Assembly (NCBI RefSeq): GCF_035917415.1
Contig: NZ_CP109073.1
Location: 2,329,501 to 2,393,500, forward strand
DNA length: 64,000 nucleotides
Direction: 5' to 3'
Source of the DNA: Streptomyces sp. NBC_01803
Lineage (GTDB): Bacteria > Actinomycetota > Actinomycetes > Streptomycetales > Streptomycetaceae
In this document: in pieces, positions 42,504-50,494 of the stretch
How the letters are laid out: the number at the start of each line of letters is the position of its first letter
How positions within the stretch are numbered: position 1 is the stretch's first letter
Made by a program: the position numbers and the translations under genes
The notes under the pieces: model-generated
What the model was told of the DNA's origin: nothing
Databases searched by the model: none
What the model saw: only the letters and a program-made list of their open reading frames with translations

Positions 42504-42769
42504 TCGCCGTCCTCGGCGTGCTCGGCGAGCAGTTCCTCCAGCGAGTACCGCGTCCCGTCGTCGGGCGGGTAGGTCCGCGCCTCGAACCGCCTGTCGACTT
42601 CCGCCTCCGCGGCCTCGAAGTCGTTCATGGACATGACTGCGGCGATCGGCTGCCCGTCCCGGAGGATCACCGTCGCCCCACCCTCCGCCGCGCGCGTCAA
42701 TACCAGGCCCAGCACAGCCGGCAGGTCCGCCTCTTCCAGGCGGTCCGGCAGATCAGAATCTTCGACCAT
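42500..42769 (-). CDS. Phd/YefM-family antitoxin
   Basis: 89 residues. The N-terminal half (DLPAVLGLVLTRAAEGGATVILRDGQPIAAVMSMNDFEAAE) is a Phd/YefM DNA-binding dimerisation domain; the acidic C-terminal tail (YSLEELLAEHAEDGE) would wrap the toxin. ATG 42769, or GTG 42778, lacks a ribosome site and may be leaderless. It would repress its own operon together with the toxin. Confidence 0.88.
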   Translation of the reverse strand: MVEDSDLPDRLEEADLPAVLGLVLTRAAEGGATVILRDGQPIAAVMSMNDFEAAEAEVDRRFEARTYPPDDGTRYSLEELLAEHAEDGE

Positions 42770-42809
42770 GGCGGTCACCGTAACGTCATGTGTCGACCAC
42801 CACAGGTGA

Positions 42810-43352
42810 TCACCGTGATCCGGCCACTTCCGGGGCGGGTTGCCGCCTGTTCTGGCGCTCCTTGGACTTTCTGGGCCACCACCACTTCCGGGCGCGGTAC
42901 GCGAGGTCGGCACGGCACGCGTCCACGAATGCCTGATGGCGGGCCACGACGACGTCGGACTTCTCCTGGAACGCGGCACCGCGGGCGTTCATGTCGAGGT
43001 CGCTGGTCGCCTTGACGAGTTCCTCGGCCGCGTGGATCACCGGGACTGTGCCGCATAGCCGGACGCGGCCGAGCGCGCAGACCAGCTCCGTGGCTGCGTC
43101 GAACGCCTGGGGAAGCCGGGCCACGGCGAACCGCTCGGCGGCCCGCCCCTGGGTCCGCATCGCGGCCACGAAGTAGGCGGTCTGCCAGGCCCGGGTGGAG
43201 GCGTCCAGCATCAGCCGGTATGCCTCCGCCCGGTCCTCCTTACTGCCTATCCGGGGAACGCCCACGGGTCGGTAGCGGCTGGCGAGAACCCGGGCCGCGC
43301 TGCTGGCCGCTCTCATCCCGGAGGTGGCAACGTTGGTGGAGATCAGGTCCAT
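42810..43352 (-). CDS. Hypothetical helical protein
   Basis: 180 residues, helical, Ala/Arg-rich with a basic C-terminus (ARKWWWPRKSKERQNRR). Features such as a conserved Arg/Asp-rich helix pair are seen, but no known motif. ATG 43352 is preceded by GAAGGG. It could be co-transcribed with the toxin-antitoxin pair, 41 bases downstream. Confidence 0.6.
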   Translation of the reverse strand: MDLISTNVATSGMRAASSAARVLASRYRPVGVPRIGSKEDRAEAYRLMLDASTRAWQTAYFVAAMRTQGRAAERFAVARLPQAFDAATELVCALGRVRLCGTVPVIHAAEELVKATSDLDMNARGAAFQEKSDVVVARHQAFVDACRADLAYRARKWWWPRKSKERQNRRQPAPEVAGSR

Positions 43353-43500
43353 GCGCCCTTCTACCACTGGCGCCCAGCTCTTGCGTAGGTCAACGCTGCT
43401 GGCCCGAGCAGCCGGGGGCCTTCAGCAGCATGCAGGGGAGTCCTCGCGACCGCTGAGCCGCCCGGGGCAACTCGGGCCGGTGCTCAGTCGTCCTTGAGGC

Positions 43501-45495
43501 ATGACCTCCCCGACCCCTGGCCTCCCGATCACGCCGCCGCCGTGGCCGCCCTGCGGCGACGGGGCTACCGCAGACGATCTCATCGGCTGCCGAGGCGTCC
43601 GCGTGCCCGGCCACACCGCCTGCCTGGCCCACCTGGACGAGCCCGACCGTATCGCCTACCTGGGCGGCCTCACTCCGGGCGCCGAGATCGACCACCGCAG
43701 CACGCCCTTCACCGACCACCTCCTTGACCAGTTACTTACTGCGGTTCGCGACCCCGCCACCGGCCGACCCCACCTCGGTGTCAGCAAGTTCGAGGGGGCG
43801 ACTTTCTTGGGCGACGCCGAGTTTGTGGAGGTGACTTTCTCCGGCGACGCCCGGTTCGATGGGGCGACTTTCTCCGGCGTTGCCGGGTTCGAGGGGGTGA
43901 TTTTCTCCGGCGACGCCCGGTTCGAGGGGGCGACTTTCTCCAGCGGCGCCGGGTTTGCGGTAGTGACTTTCTCCGGCGACGCTTGGTTCAATAGGGTGAT
44001 TTTCTCCGGCGGCGCCGGGTTTTTGGCAGTGACTTTCTCCGGCGACGCCCGGTTCGATGGGGCGACTTTCTCCGGCGGCGCCCCGTTTTTGCAGGTGATT
44101 TTCTCCGGCGGCGCCGTTTTTTTGGCAGCGACTTTCTCCGGCGACGCCGGGTTCGGGGGGGTGATTTTCTCCGGCGACGCCCGGTTCGAGGGGGCGACTT
44201 TCTCCGGCGGCGCCGGGTTCGAGGGGGCGACTTTCTCCGGCGGCGCCGGGTTCGAGGGGGTGATTTTCCCCGGCGTCGCCGGGTTCGGGGGGGTGATTTT
44301 CTCCGGCGACGCCCGGTTCAGGCAAGCGCGGTTTGAGGTGGCTCAGCGGGTTGGGCCGGTGGTGTGCAGGGGGACGGTAAATTTGGACGGTGCGGTGTTC
44401 GGGGCGCCGGTGACGGTGGAGATCGCCGTAAGTCATGTGTCGCTGCGGCGGACACGGTGGGAGTCCACCGCGGCGTTGCGGCTGCGCTACGCGGAAGTCG
44501 ACCTCGCCGGGGCGGTGCTGGAGTACCCGCTAACCCTGGCCGCCGAGCCCGCGCCCCCGAGTAACAGCCGAGGCACTGAAGAGATCTCGGAGGACCTGCT
44601 GCTGGGGAGAGACCCGGGGGTGCGGATCGCTTCGCTGAGCGGGGTGGACGCGGCGCACTTGGCGCTGACCGATGTGGACCTGTCCGGGTGCCATTTCGCC
44701 GGCGCGGTGCATCTGGATCAGCTCCGACTGGACGGCCGAGTCCGTTTTGCCCGCCCGCCGGTCGGCTGGCACCGCCGGGGACTGTGGCCGGCGCGCTGGT
44801 CGCGGCGCCGCACCCTGGCCGAGGAGCACCACTGGCGTGCGGCCGTCTCCGGCCAGAGTGCCAACGTCGGCTTGTCCTCGGACCGGCTGTGGCGCAGCGG
44901 GGAACACCACCCGGACCTGCAACGCACCCCGGGGCCGGAGTCGATCGCCGCGCTGTACCGGCAGTTGCGCAAGGCGCTGGAGGACGGGAAGAACGAACCC
45001 GGGGCCGCCGACTTCTACTACGGCGAGATGGAGATGCGCCGCCATGACCGCGACCCCGACGGCAGCACTCCGCTGCCCGAACGTCTTCTGCTTCACCTGT
45101 ACTGGGCCGTCTCCGGCTATGGCCTGCGCGCCTCGCGCGCCCTGGCCTGGCTGGGTGCAGCCATGACGGTCACTGTGGCGGTGATGATGCTGTGGGGCCT
45201 CCCCGCCGACGACCCCAAGCCGACGACCACCGGCCGCCAGGTCGAGGCCGGTCAACGCCTCGCCTTGACCACCGACACACCTGCCCCGGTCAACCCCATC
45301 GGCCCGCTCCACCAGCGGCTCAGCACCGATCGATTCGAGAAATCCCTGCGGACGGTGATCAACAGCACCGTCTTCCGCAGCAGCGGCCAAGACCTCACCA
45401 CCGCAGGCACGTACGTGGAGATGACCTCCCGCCTAGTCGAACCCGTCCTCCTCGGCCTGGCAGTCCTCGCCATCCGTGCCCGCGTCAAACGCTGA
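43501..45495 (+). CDS. Membrane protein with 16 tandem 11-residue FSG-type repeats
   Basis: 664 residues. After a ~100-residue N-terminal domain come 16 exact-length repeats of 11 residues (consensus T/I-F-S-G-D-A-R-F-x-G-A/V), i.e. alternating 5- and 6-residue steps around Phe, a variant of pentapeptide-repeat (A-x-F-x-x) sequence. Then a further pentapeptide-like stretch (HVSLRRTRW, AALRLRYAEVDLAGA) and a C-terminal part with two membrane segments (about 560-585 and 640-660). Pentapeptide proteins fold as quadrilateral helices and can mimic DNA or anchor membrane complexes; here the role is unknown. TTA codon at 43732-43734. No good ribosome site precedes the ATG. Confidence 0.78.
   Translation: MTSPTPGLPITPPPWPPCGDGATADDLIGCRGVRVPGHTACLAHLDEPDRIAYLGGLTPGAEIDHRSTPFTDHLLDQLLTAVRDPATGRPHLGVSKFEGATFLGDAEFVEVTFSGDARFDGATFSGVAGFEGVIFSGDARFEGATFSSGAGFAVVTFSGDAWFNRVIFSGGAGFLAVTFSGDARFDGATFSGGAPFLQVIFSGGAVFLAATFSGDAGFGGVIFSGDARFEGATFSGGAGFEGATFSGGAGFEGVIFPGVAGFGGVIFSGDARFRQARFEVAQRVGPVVCRGTVNLDGAVFGAPVTVEIAVSHVSLRRTRWESTAALRLRYAEVDLAGAVLEYPLTLAAEPAPPSNSRGTEEISEDLLLGRDPGVRIASLSGVDAAHLALTDVDLSGCHFAGAVHLDQLRLDGRVRFARPPVGWHRRGLWPARWSRRRTLAEEHHWRAAVSGQSANVGLSSDRLWRSGEHHPDLQRTPGPESIAALYRQLRKALEDGKNEPGAADFYYGEMEMRRHDRDPDGSTPLPERLLLHLYWAVSGYGLRASRALAWLGAAMTVTVAVMMLWGLPADDPKPTTTGRQVEAGQRLALTTDTPAPVNPIGPLHQRLSTDRFEKSLRTVINSTVFRSSGQDLTTAGTYVEMTSRLVEPVLLGLAVLAIRARVKR
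43801..44328 (+). repeat. Sixteen 33-base tandem repeats
   Basis: Units start every 33 bases from 43801 to 44296. Several (units 2 and 8; 4 and 12; 13 and 14) are nearly identical in DNA, so the array is still expanding or being homogenised. Confidence 0.9.
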
Positions 45496-45688
45496 CCCAG
45501 CCCGCCCACCGACTACCACCGCGCGCCAACCGGCGCGCGGAACCAATCGGCTTCCGGGCCACCGCCTCGACGACTGAGGCTCTTGGCGCCGTCCTGTGCC
45601 TTGGTGCTGCTGATCGTTGGCCACCGATACCCTGCCGGTACGCCGCTGGTTGTGGGCCGGGCGAAGCGCGGGAGACAAGGGCACGCCC

Positions 45689-46165
45689 GTGAGGAAAACG
45701 TTCGCGATCCGTACCGAGCCGCACGTCGCCGAGATCGGTGACAACGTTGAGCTGTTGTTCCAACCCGAAGTCATGGGCGACGAGTTTCTGGATGCCTATG
45801 AGCGGTTGAAGGAGACCCAGCGCGGCCTGGGCGTTGAGGTGGACGACCTCGCCAACGTAGATCCGGACCGGCTGCGGCAAACCGTCGGGGCGCTCCGTGT
45901 GTTCCTGGCACAGCTCATGCTGCCGGAGTCCGCCGAGCGGTTCGCGCGCTGGAATGTCGCTCTGGGCGGGGAAATCGTAGCCACCTTCGGGGACCCCGAG
46001 TTCGCGCACCGTCACGCCGCCGACCTGGAGGGCGCGACGGTCGTCGACGCGGGGTTGCGGCTGCCGGACCGTGTCCTCGTCGAACTGCTGGAGTGGACAG
46101 TCGAGCTGTACGGAGGGCGCCGCCCTCCTACGTCGTCGAACGGCTCTGCGCCAGCATCGCCGTTC
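45689..46165 (+). pseudogene. Phage tail assembly chaperone-like fragment
   Basis: From GTG 45689: VRKTFAIRTEPHVAEIG ... GDEFLDAYERL ... LRVFLAQLMLPESAERF ... RLPDRVLVELLEWTVELYGG, then a Ser/Pro/Ala-rich tail. This is the pattern of siphophage tail assembly chaperones, whose genes usually end in a programmed frameshift. The frame runs on into antisense integrase sequence after about 46165, so the true 3' end has been lost. Confidence 0.55.
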
Positions 46166-46179
46166 GTCTCGGCCCAGCG

Positions 46180-46558
46180 CCGGCTCAGGTCGCAGTTCGC
46201 GAACGTCGGCAGGAGGTACCGCGCGAGGTCGCGCAGACAGTCGTGCCGGTACTGCGCCGAGATGCCAGTGCGATGCTTGATGGCCGTGGTCGCGAAGTTC
46301 CGGAAGATGTACTGCCCGTCGGTGCCGGCGTCCGGGTTCGATGAGCCCGCGCCCCTTGACCCAGCCGGGCGGCCACTGTTGCCCGGCAGCGTTGACCGCC
46401 TCACAGAAGAGGTCGGCGGCCCGCTTGCCCTCGTCGTCGGGGTCGAACCGTTCCACCTGCTGCGGATGCTCCGGGCCGCTGCCGCCTCCGAGACGCCACT
46501 TCACCCGATAGCTAGTGACATGCCCCTTTTGGTCTCTAAGCGTGGTTACGTACGCCAT
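46180..46558 (-). pseudogene. N-terminal fragment of a tyrosine site-specific integrase
   Basis: ATG 46558: MAYVTTLRDQKGHVTSYRVKW ... ADLFCEAVNAAGQQWPPGWVKG, then after a frameshift near 46345 DAGTDGQYIFRNFATTAI ... RDLARYLLPTFANCDLS. These are the AP2-like/arm and core-binding domains of actinobacterial integrases. The catalytic RHRY domain is absent; phage sequence begins at about 46180. It starts 103 bases from the tRNA gene and reads away from it, as expected for an integrase next to attR. Confidence 0.72.
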
Positions 46559-46658
46559 GTGTGCAAGCTAGCGCAGATCTGCTCCCGTTTTGCTCCCACG
46601 AGCGGGCCAGGGGCCGCCTCAGAACGACCAAAGCCGCTGGTCAGGGGCTTGGGGGTTC

Positions 46659-46681
46659 GGGTGCCCGGAGCCGGACTTGAA
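46659..46681 (+). repeat. Right attachment-site repeat (tRNA 3' end)
   Basis: The counterpart of 3806-3828; it consists of the last 20 bases of the tRNA gene plus three flanking bases. Confidence 0.68.
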
Positions 46682-46743
46682 CCGGCACGGCCCGAAGGCC
46701 AGCGAGTTTTAAGCTCGCCGTGTCTGCTTTCCACCATCCGGGC
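46662..46743 (-). tRNA. bldA: tRNA-Leu(UAA), bldA-like
   Basis: Read on the minus strand: acceptor GCCCGGA / TCCGGGC with discriminator A, D-arm starting TGGTGGAAAGCAGACAC, anticodon stem GCGAG / CTCGC with loop CTTAAAA (anticodon TAA), long class II variable arm GGCCTTCGGGCC, and T-arm GGTTCAAGTCC. CCA is not encoded. In Streptomyces the UAA-anticodon leucine tRNA is the product of bldA, the only tRNA reading UUA and a regulator of development and antibiotic production. The sequence resembles published bldA closely from memory. The island on its 3' side regenerates its 3' end. Confidence 0.88.
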
Positions 46744-47125
46744 ACAGATCCCAAGCCGTGCCGGGCGCACAGGCGCGCCGTGTCGACTCACGAGCTTATC
46801 CGGCCGATTCGGCCGAACAGCGGTACCCCAAGCCGACGTTGTCTGATTTTATGAGCCGCTGACGACTCATCAGGTGGCTACTGCCCTGTCACGGGCCGCT
46901 TCATGCGGCGGGCCGCCGCGGGGGCGTGGCCGAGGAATGACGCAAATCAACCCTCCGCAGCCTCACGGGCACTCAGGGGTGACCTCATCCTCAGGTATGA
47001 CGGGCGGCATCCACCCGTACCCCTGAAGAACTCCCCGGAACCCGCACCTGGAGGGATCCCCCGCGACGGGACGCTGGCTGAGGATGGGAACGTACTTCAC
47101 CGTCCCGACAAAAAGGAGCTCACCG
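46744..47125. other. Intergenic region between tRNA-Leu and the ABC exporter
   Basis: Holds the tRNA promoter (minus) and the exporter promoter (plus). An inverted repeat ATGAG ... CTCAT lies at 46853-46872. AAAAGGAG at 47111 is the ribosome site of the ATPase gene. No other gene seen. Confidence 0.6.
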
Positions 47126-47887
47126 GTGTCCCTCTCCGCCCCCTCCACCACATTCGCCGCCAAGGCCACGGACCTGACCAAGGTGTATGGAGAGGGCGAG
47201 ACACGGGTCGTCGCGCTCGACCAGGTCTCGGTCGAGTTCCGGCAGTCCGAGTTCACGGCGATCATGGGCCCCTCGGGATCGGGCAAGTCCACGCTGATGC
47301 ACTGCATGGCCGGTCTCGACTCCGTCTCCGGCGGCTCGGCGCGCATCGGCGACACCGAGCTGACCGGCCTGAGCGACAAGAAGCTGACGAAGCTGCGCCG
47401 GGACCGGATCGGCTTCATCTTCCAGGCGTTCAACCTGCTGCCCACGCTCAGCGCCATCGAAAACATCCGGCTGCCCATGGACATAGCCGGCCGCAAGCCC
47501 GACGCCGAGTGGCTGGACACGGTGATCTCGACCGTGGGTCTCGCCGACCGCCTCAAGCACCGGCCCGCCGAGCTCTCCGGCGGTCAGCAGCAGCGGGTCG
47601 CCGTCGCGCGAGCGCTCGCCGGGCGGCCCGACATCATCTTCGGCGACGAGCCCACGGGCAATCTCGACTCCCGGGCCGGCGCCGAGATCCTCGGCTTCCT
47701 GCGCAACTCGGTGCGCGAGCTGGGCCAGACCGTCGTGATGGTCACCCACGATCCGGTCGCCGCCTCCTATGCCGACCGCGTCGTCTTCCTCGCCGACGGC
47801 CGCGTCGTGGACGACATGCCGGAGCCGACCGCCGAGCGCGTGCTGGAGCACATGAAGCGGTTCGACGTCGGCGGGCGTACGAGCTAG
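47126..47887 (+). CDS. ABC transporter ATP-binding protein (MacB/LolD type)
   Basis: 253 residues. Walker A GPSGSGKST, Q-loop FIFQAFNLLP, signature LSGGQQQR, Walker B IIFGDEP, D-loop GNLDS and H-loop VTHDP are all present. The type is that of ATPases pairing with FtsX/MacB-like permeases that work on membrane-embedded or periplasmic substrates. GTG 47126 is chosen because AAAAGGAG lies seven bases upstream. The permease gene follows after 63 bases. Substrate unknown; such pairs in actinobacteria often export antimicrobial compounds or lipids. Confidence 0.95.
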   Translation: MSLSAPSTTFAAKATDLTKVYGEGETRVVALDQVSVEFRQSEFTAIMGPSGSGKSTLMHCMAGLDSVSGGSARIGDTELTGLSDKKLTKLRRDRIGFIFQAFNLLPTLSAIENIRLPMDIAGRKPDAEWLDTVISTVGLADRLKHRPAELSGGQQQRVAVARALAGRPDIIFGDEPTGNLDSRAGAEILGFLRNSVRELGQTVVMVTHDPVAASYADRVVFLADGRVVDDMPEPTAERVLEHMKRFDVGGRTS

Positions 47888-47950
47888 TCCGCACGATCGC
47901 CGCCACTTCTCCCGCCTCCGTTCCGCCCACCCCCACCGTCTGGATCCGCC

Positions 47951-50491
47951 ATGCTCAAAACCGCCCTGCGCAACGTGCTCGCGCACAAGGCCAGGCTGAT
48001 GATGACCACCCTGGCCGTGCTGCTCGGCGTCGCCTTCGTGTCCGGCACCCTCGTCTTCACCTCCACCCTCTCCGACGCCTTCCGGAACAGCTCGGAGGAG
48101 GGCCTGACCGACGTGGACCTGGCCGTCCAGCCGGACGACGACAGCGAGGCCGCCGAGGCGGCCCCCGGCGACGCCGCCGACCTGCGCCAGGAGCTGCTGG
48201 ACCAGGTCGCCGTCCTGCCCGGCGTCGCCACGGCCACCGGCCGGGTCTCCGGCTTCGCCGCGCTGGCCGACAAGGACGGCGACCTGGTCGGCGCGGGCTG
48301 GGACACCAGCGGCGCCAACTACTACGCGGAGAGCGACGGCGACGCCGAGCGGTACCCGATGACCGAAGGCCGCGCCCCCGAGCGGGCCGGCGAGATCGCC
48401 GTGGACGCCAAGACCGCCGACCGCGCGGACTACGAGGTGGGCGACACCGCCCGGGTCTCGGTGGACGGCCCGGTCCGCGAGGAGACCATCACCGGCGTCT
48501 TCACCACCGACGACGGCGCGGTGGCGGCGGGCGGCTCGCTGCTGCTGTTCGACACGGCCACCGCGCAGGAGCTGTACACGGCGCCCGGCGAGTACACGCA
48601 GATCACGCTGGAGGCCGCGTCCGGCACCACCCAGCGGGAGCTGCGGGACGCCGTCACCCCGCTGCTGCCCGCCGACGCCGAGGCCATCACCGGTGAGCAG
48701 CTCGCCGAGGACCAGGCCGACCAGATCGAGCAGGCCACCAGCGGCCTGCGCACCGCGCTGCTCGCCTTCGCCGGGATAGCCCTGTTCGTCGGCATCTTCA
48801 TCATCGCCAACACGTTCACCATGCTCGTCGCGCAGCGCACCCGCGAGCTGGCGTTGATGCGGGCGGTCGGCGCCAGCCGCGCCCAGGTGACGCGGTCGGT
48901 GCTCGTCGAGGCGCTGGCCGTCGGCACGGTCGCGGGCCTCGCCGGCTTCGCGGCGGGCATCGGAATCGCGGTGGGCCTGCGCGGGCTGATGACCTCGTTC
49001 GACCTCACCATCCCGGACGGCCCACTGATCATCTCGGCCCCGGCCGTGGTGTCGTCGCTGCTCGTCGGCGTCGTGGTGACGACGCTCGCCGCCTATCTGC
49101 CCGCCCGCCGGGGGGCGAAGATCCCGCCCGTCGCGGCCATGAGCAGCATGCACGCCGCCCCCACCGCCCGCGGCATGCTCGTGCGGAACTCCATCGGAGC
49201 GCTCTTCGCCGCCGCGGGCGCCGTCCTCGTCGTGGCCGGCACCGGCACCGACGACCAGGGCGCCACCATGGGGCTCGGCGCCGGGCTGCTGGTCATCGGC
49301 GTCTTCGTGCTCACCCCGCTGCTGTCCCGCCCGGTCATCGCCGCGGCGAGCCCGCTGCTGCGCCTGTTCGGCGTCTCCGGCCGGCTCGCCAGGCTCAACG
49401 CGGTCCGCAACCCGCGCCGCACCGCCGCCACCGCCTCGGCGCTGATGATCGGGCTGACCCTGATCACCGGCATCACGGTGATAGCCGACTCGATGGCCAA
49501 GACCATCGACAACATGGCCACCGAGTCGCTGCGTTCGGACTACGTGGTGTCGCTGGCCAACTTCGGGCCGCTCTCCCCCGAAGTCGAGCGGACGCTGTCC
49601 GAGCAGCCCGAGGTCACCGCGATCACCGGGCTGCGGATGTCCCCCGCGCTGGTCGCGGACGACCCGGACGCGGTCGACCTGACGGGCGTCAACGGCGCGA
49701 CGATCGGCGAGCTGACCGACCTCGACTTCACCGAGGGCTCCTTCGACGGCCTCAGCGGCGGGAACGCGGTGATGGACACCGACACCGCCGAGGACCACGG
49801 CTGGCGGCTGGGGTCCACGTTCCCGGTCACCTTCGAGGACGGCGAGACCGGCGAGCTGACCGTGTCCGGCCTCTACGAGGGCAACCTCATGATCAGCGGC
49901 ATCATGATCGACAGCGCCACGCTCGACCCGCACATGGAGCGCGTCGAGGACGTGCAGGTCATGCTGCGCACGGCGGATGGGGCGAGCGACGCGACGAAGG
50001 AGCGCCTGGAGCGGCTGCTGGGCGACAACCCGGCGATCCAGGTGCAGGACAAGGACGACATCTCCGAGGACATCGCCTACTTCTTCACGCTGCTGCTGAA
50101 CATGGTCTACGGGCTACTGGCGATGGCGGTGATCGTGGCCGTCCTCGGCGTCATCAACACCCTGGCGATGTCGGTGTTCGAGCGCCGCCAGGAGATCGGC
50201 ATGCTGCGGGCGATCGGCCTGGAGCGGAGGTCGACGAAGCGGATGGTGCGGCTGGAGTCCGTGGTGATCGCGCTGTTCGGCGGCGTGCTGGGCGTCGGCC
50301 TGGGCACGTTCTTCGGCTGGGCGGTCGGGGAGATGCTCGGTTCGAGCATCCCGTCCTTCGAGCTGGTCGTGCCCTGGACCCGGATGGTCATCTTCCTGGG
50401 CCTGGCCGCCCTGGTCGGCGTCCTCGCCGCCCTCTGGCCGGCCCGCCGCGCCGCCAGGCTCAACATGCTGGCGGCGATCAAGGCGGACTGA
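47951..50491 (+). CDS. ABC transporter permease (FtsX/MacB superfamily, duplicated)
   Basis: 846 residues with two FtsX-type permease halves: an N-terminal membrane segment, a large extracytoplasmic domain, then three segments (about 265-415 including LFVGIFIIANTFTMLVAQRTRELALMRAVGASR), and a second copy ending with MVYGLLAMAVIVAVLGVINTLAMSVFERRQEIGMLRAIGLERR and two more helices. Each half carries the conserved Q-R-x-R-E-x-x-x-x-R-A-x-G coupling helix. Works with the ATPase just upstream as a mechanotransmission-type exporter. Confidence 0.93.
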   Translation: MLKTALRNVLAHKARLMMTTLAVLLGVAFVSGTLVFTSTLSDAFRNSSEEGLTDVDLAVQPDDDSEAAEAAPGDAADLRQELLDQVAVLPGVATATGRVSGFAALADKDGDLVGAGWDTSGANYYAESDGDAERYPMTEGRAPERAGEIAVDAKTADRADYEVGDTARVSVDGPVREETITGVFTTDDGAVAAGGSLLLFDTATAQELYTAPGEYTQITLEAASGTTQRELRDAVTPLLPADAEAITGEQLAEDQADQIEQATSGLRTALLAFAGIALFVGIFIIANTFTMLVAQRTRELALMRAVGASRAQVTRSVLVEALAVGTVAGLAGFAAGIGIAVGLRGLMTSFDLTIPDGPLIISAPAVVSSLLVGVVVTTLAAYLPARRGAKIPPVAAMSSMHAAPTARGMLVRNSIGALFAAAGAVLVVAGTGTDDQGATMGLGAGLLVIGVFVLTPLLSRPVIAAASPLLRLFGVSGRLARLNAVRNPRRTAATASALMIGLTLITGITVIADSMAKTIDNMATESLRSDYVVSLANFGPLSPEVERTLSEQPEVTAITGLRMSPALVADDPDAVDLTGVNGATIGELTDLDFTEGSFDGLSGGNAVMDTDTAEDHGWRLGSTFPVTFEDGETGELTVSGLYEGNLMISGIMIDSATLDPHMERVEDVQVMLRTADGASDATKERLERLLGDNPAIQVQDKDDISEDIAYFFTLLLNMVYGLLAMAVIVAVLGVINTLAMSVFERRQEIGMLRAIGLERRSTKRMVRLESVVIALFGGVLGVGLGTFFGWAVGEMLGSSIPSFELVVPWTRMVIFLGLAALVGVLAALWPARRAARLNMLAAIKAD

Positions 50492-50494
50492 CCG

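Larger units (their letters stand above)
3806..46681. mobile_element. About 43 kb genomic island integrated at the 3' end of a bldA-like tRNA-Leu gene
   Basis: The boundaries are an imperfect 23-base direct repeat (22/23 identical). The left copy is 3806-3828; the right copy is 46659-46681, which is the acceptor/T-arm end of tRNA-Leu(UAA). A broken tyrosine integrase (46180-46558, minus) lies beside the tRNA, as in integrative elements that recombine into tRNA 3' ends. The content between the repeats is entirely accessory: polyketide locus, mobile-element genes, phage remnants, IS remnants, toxin-antitoxin. The genes outside look like conserved Streptomyces housekeeping genes. The island is composite, with at least one nested element, and probably fixed because its integrase is truncated. 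Island status is inferred; the repeat and integrase are seen directly. Confidence 0.72.

Noticed and set aside
43801..44328. Regular 33-base repeats suggesting a CRISPR array
   Set aside because: Repeats are contiguous with no unique spacers and lie in frame in a long gene; no cas genes nearby.
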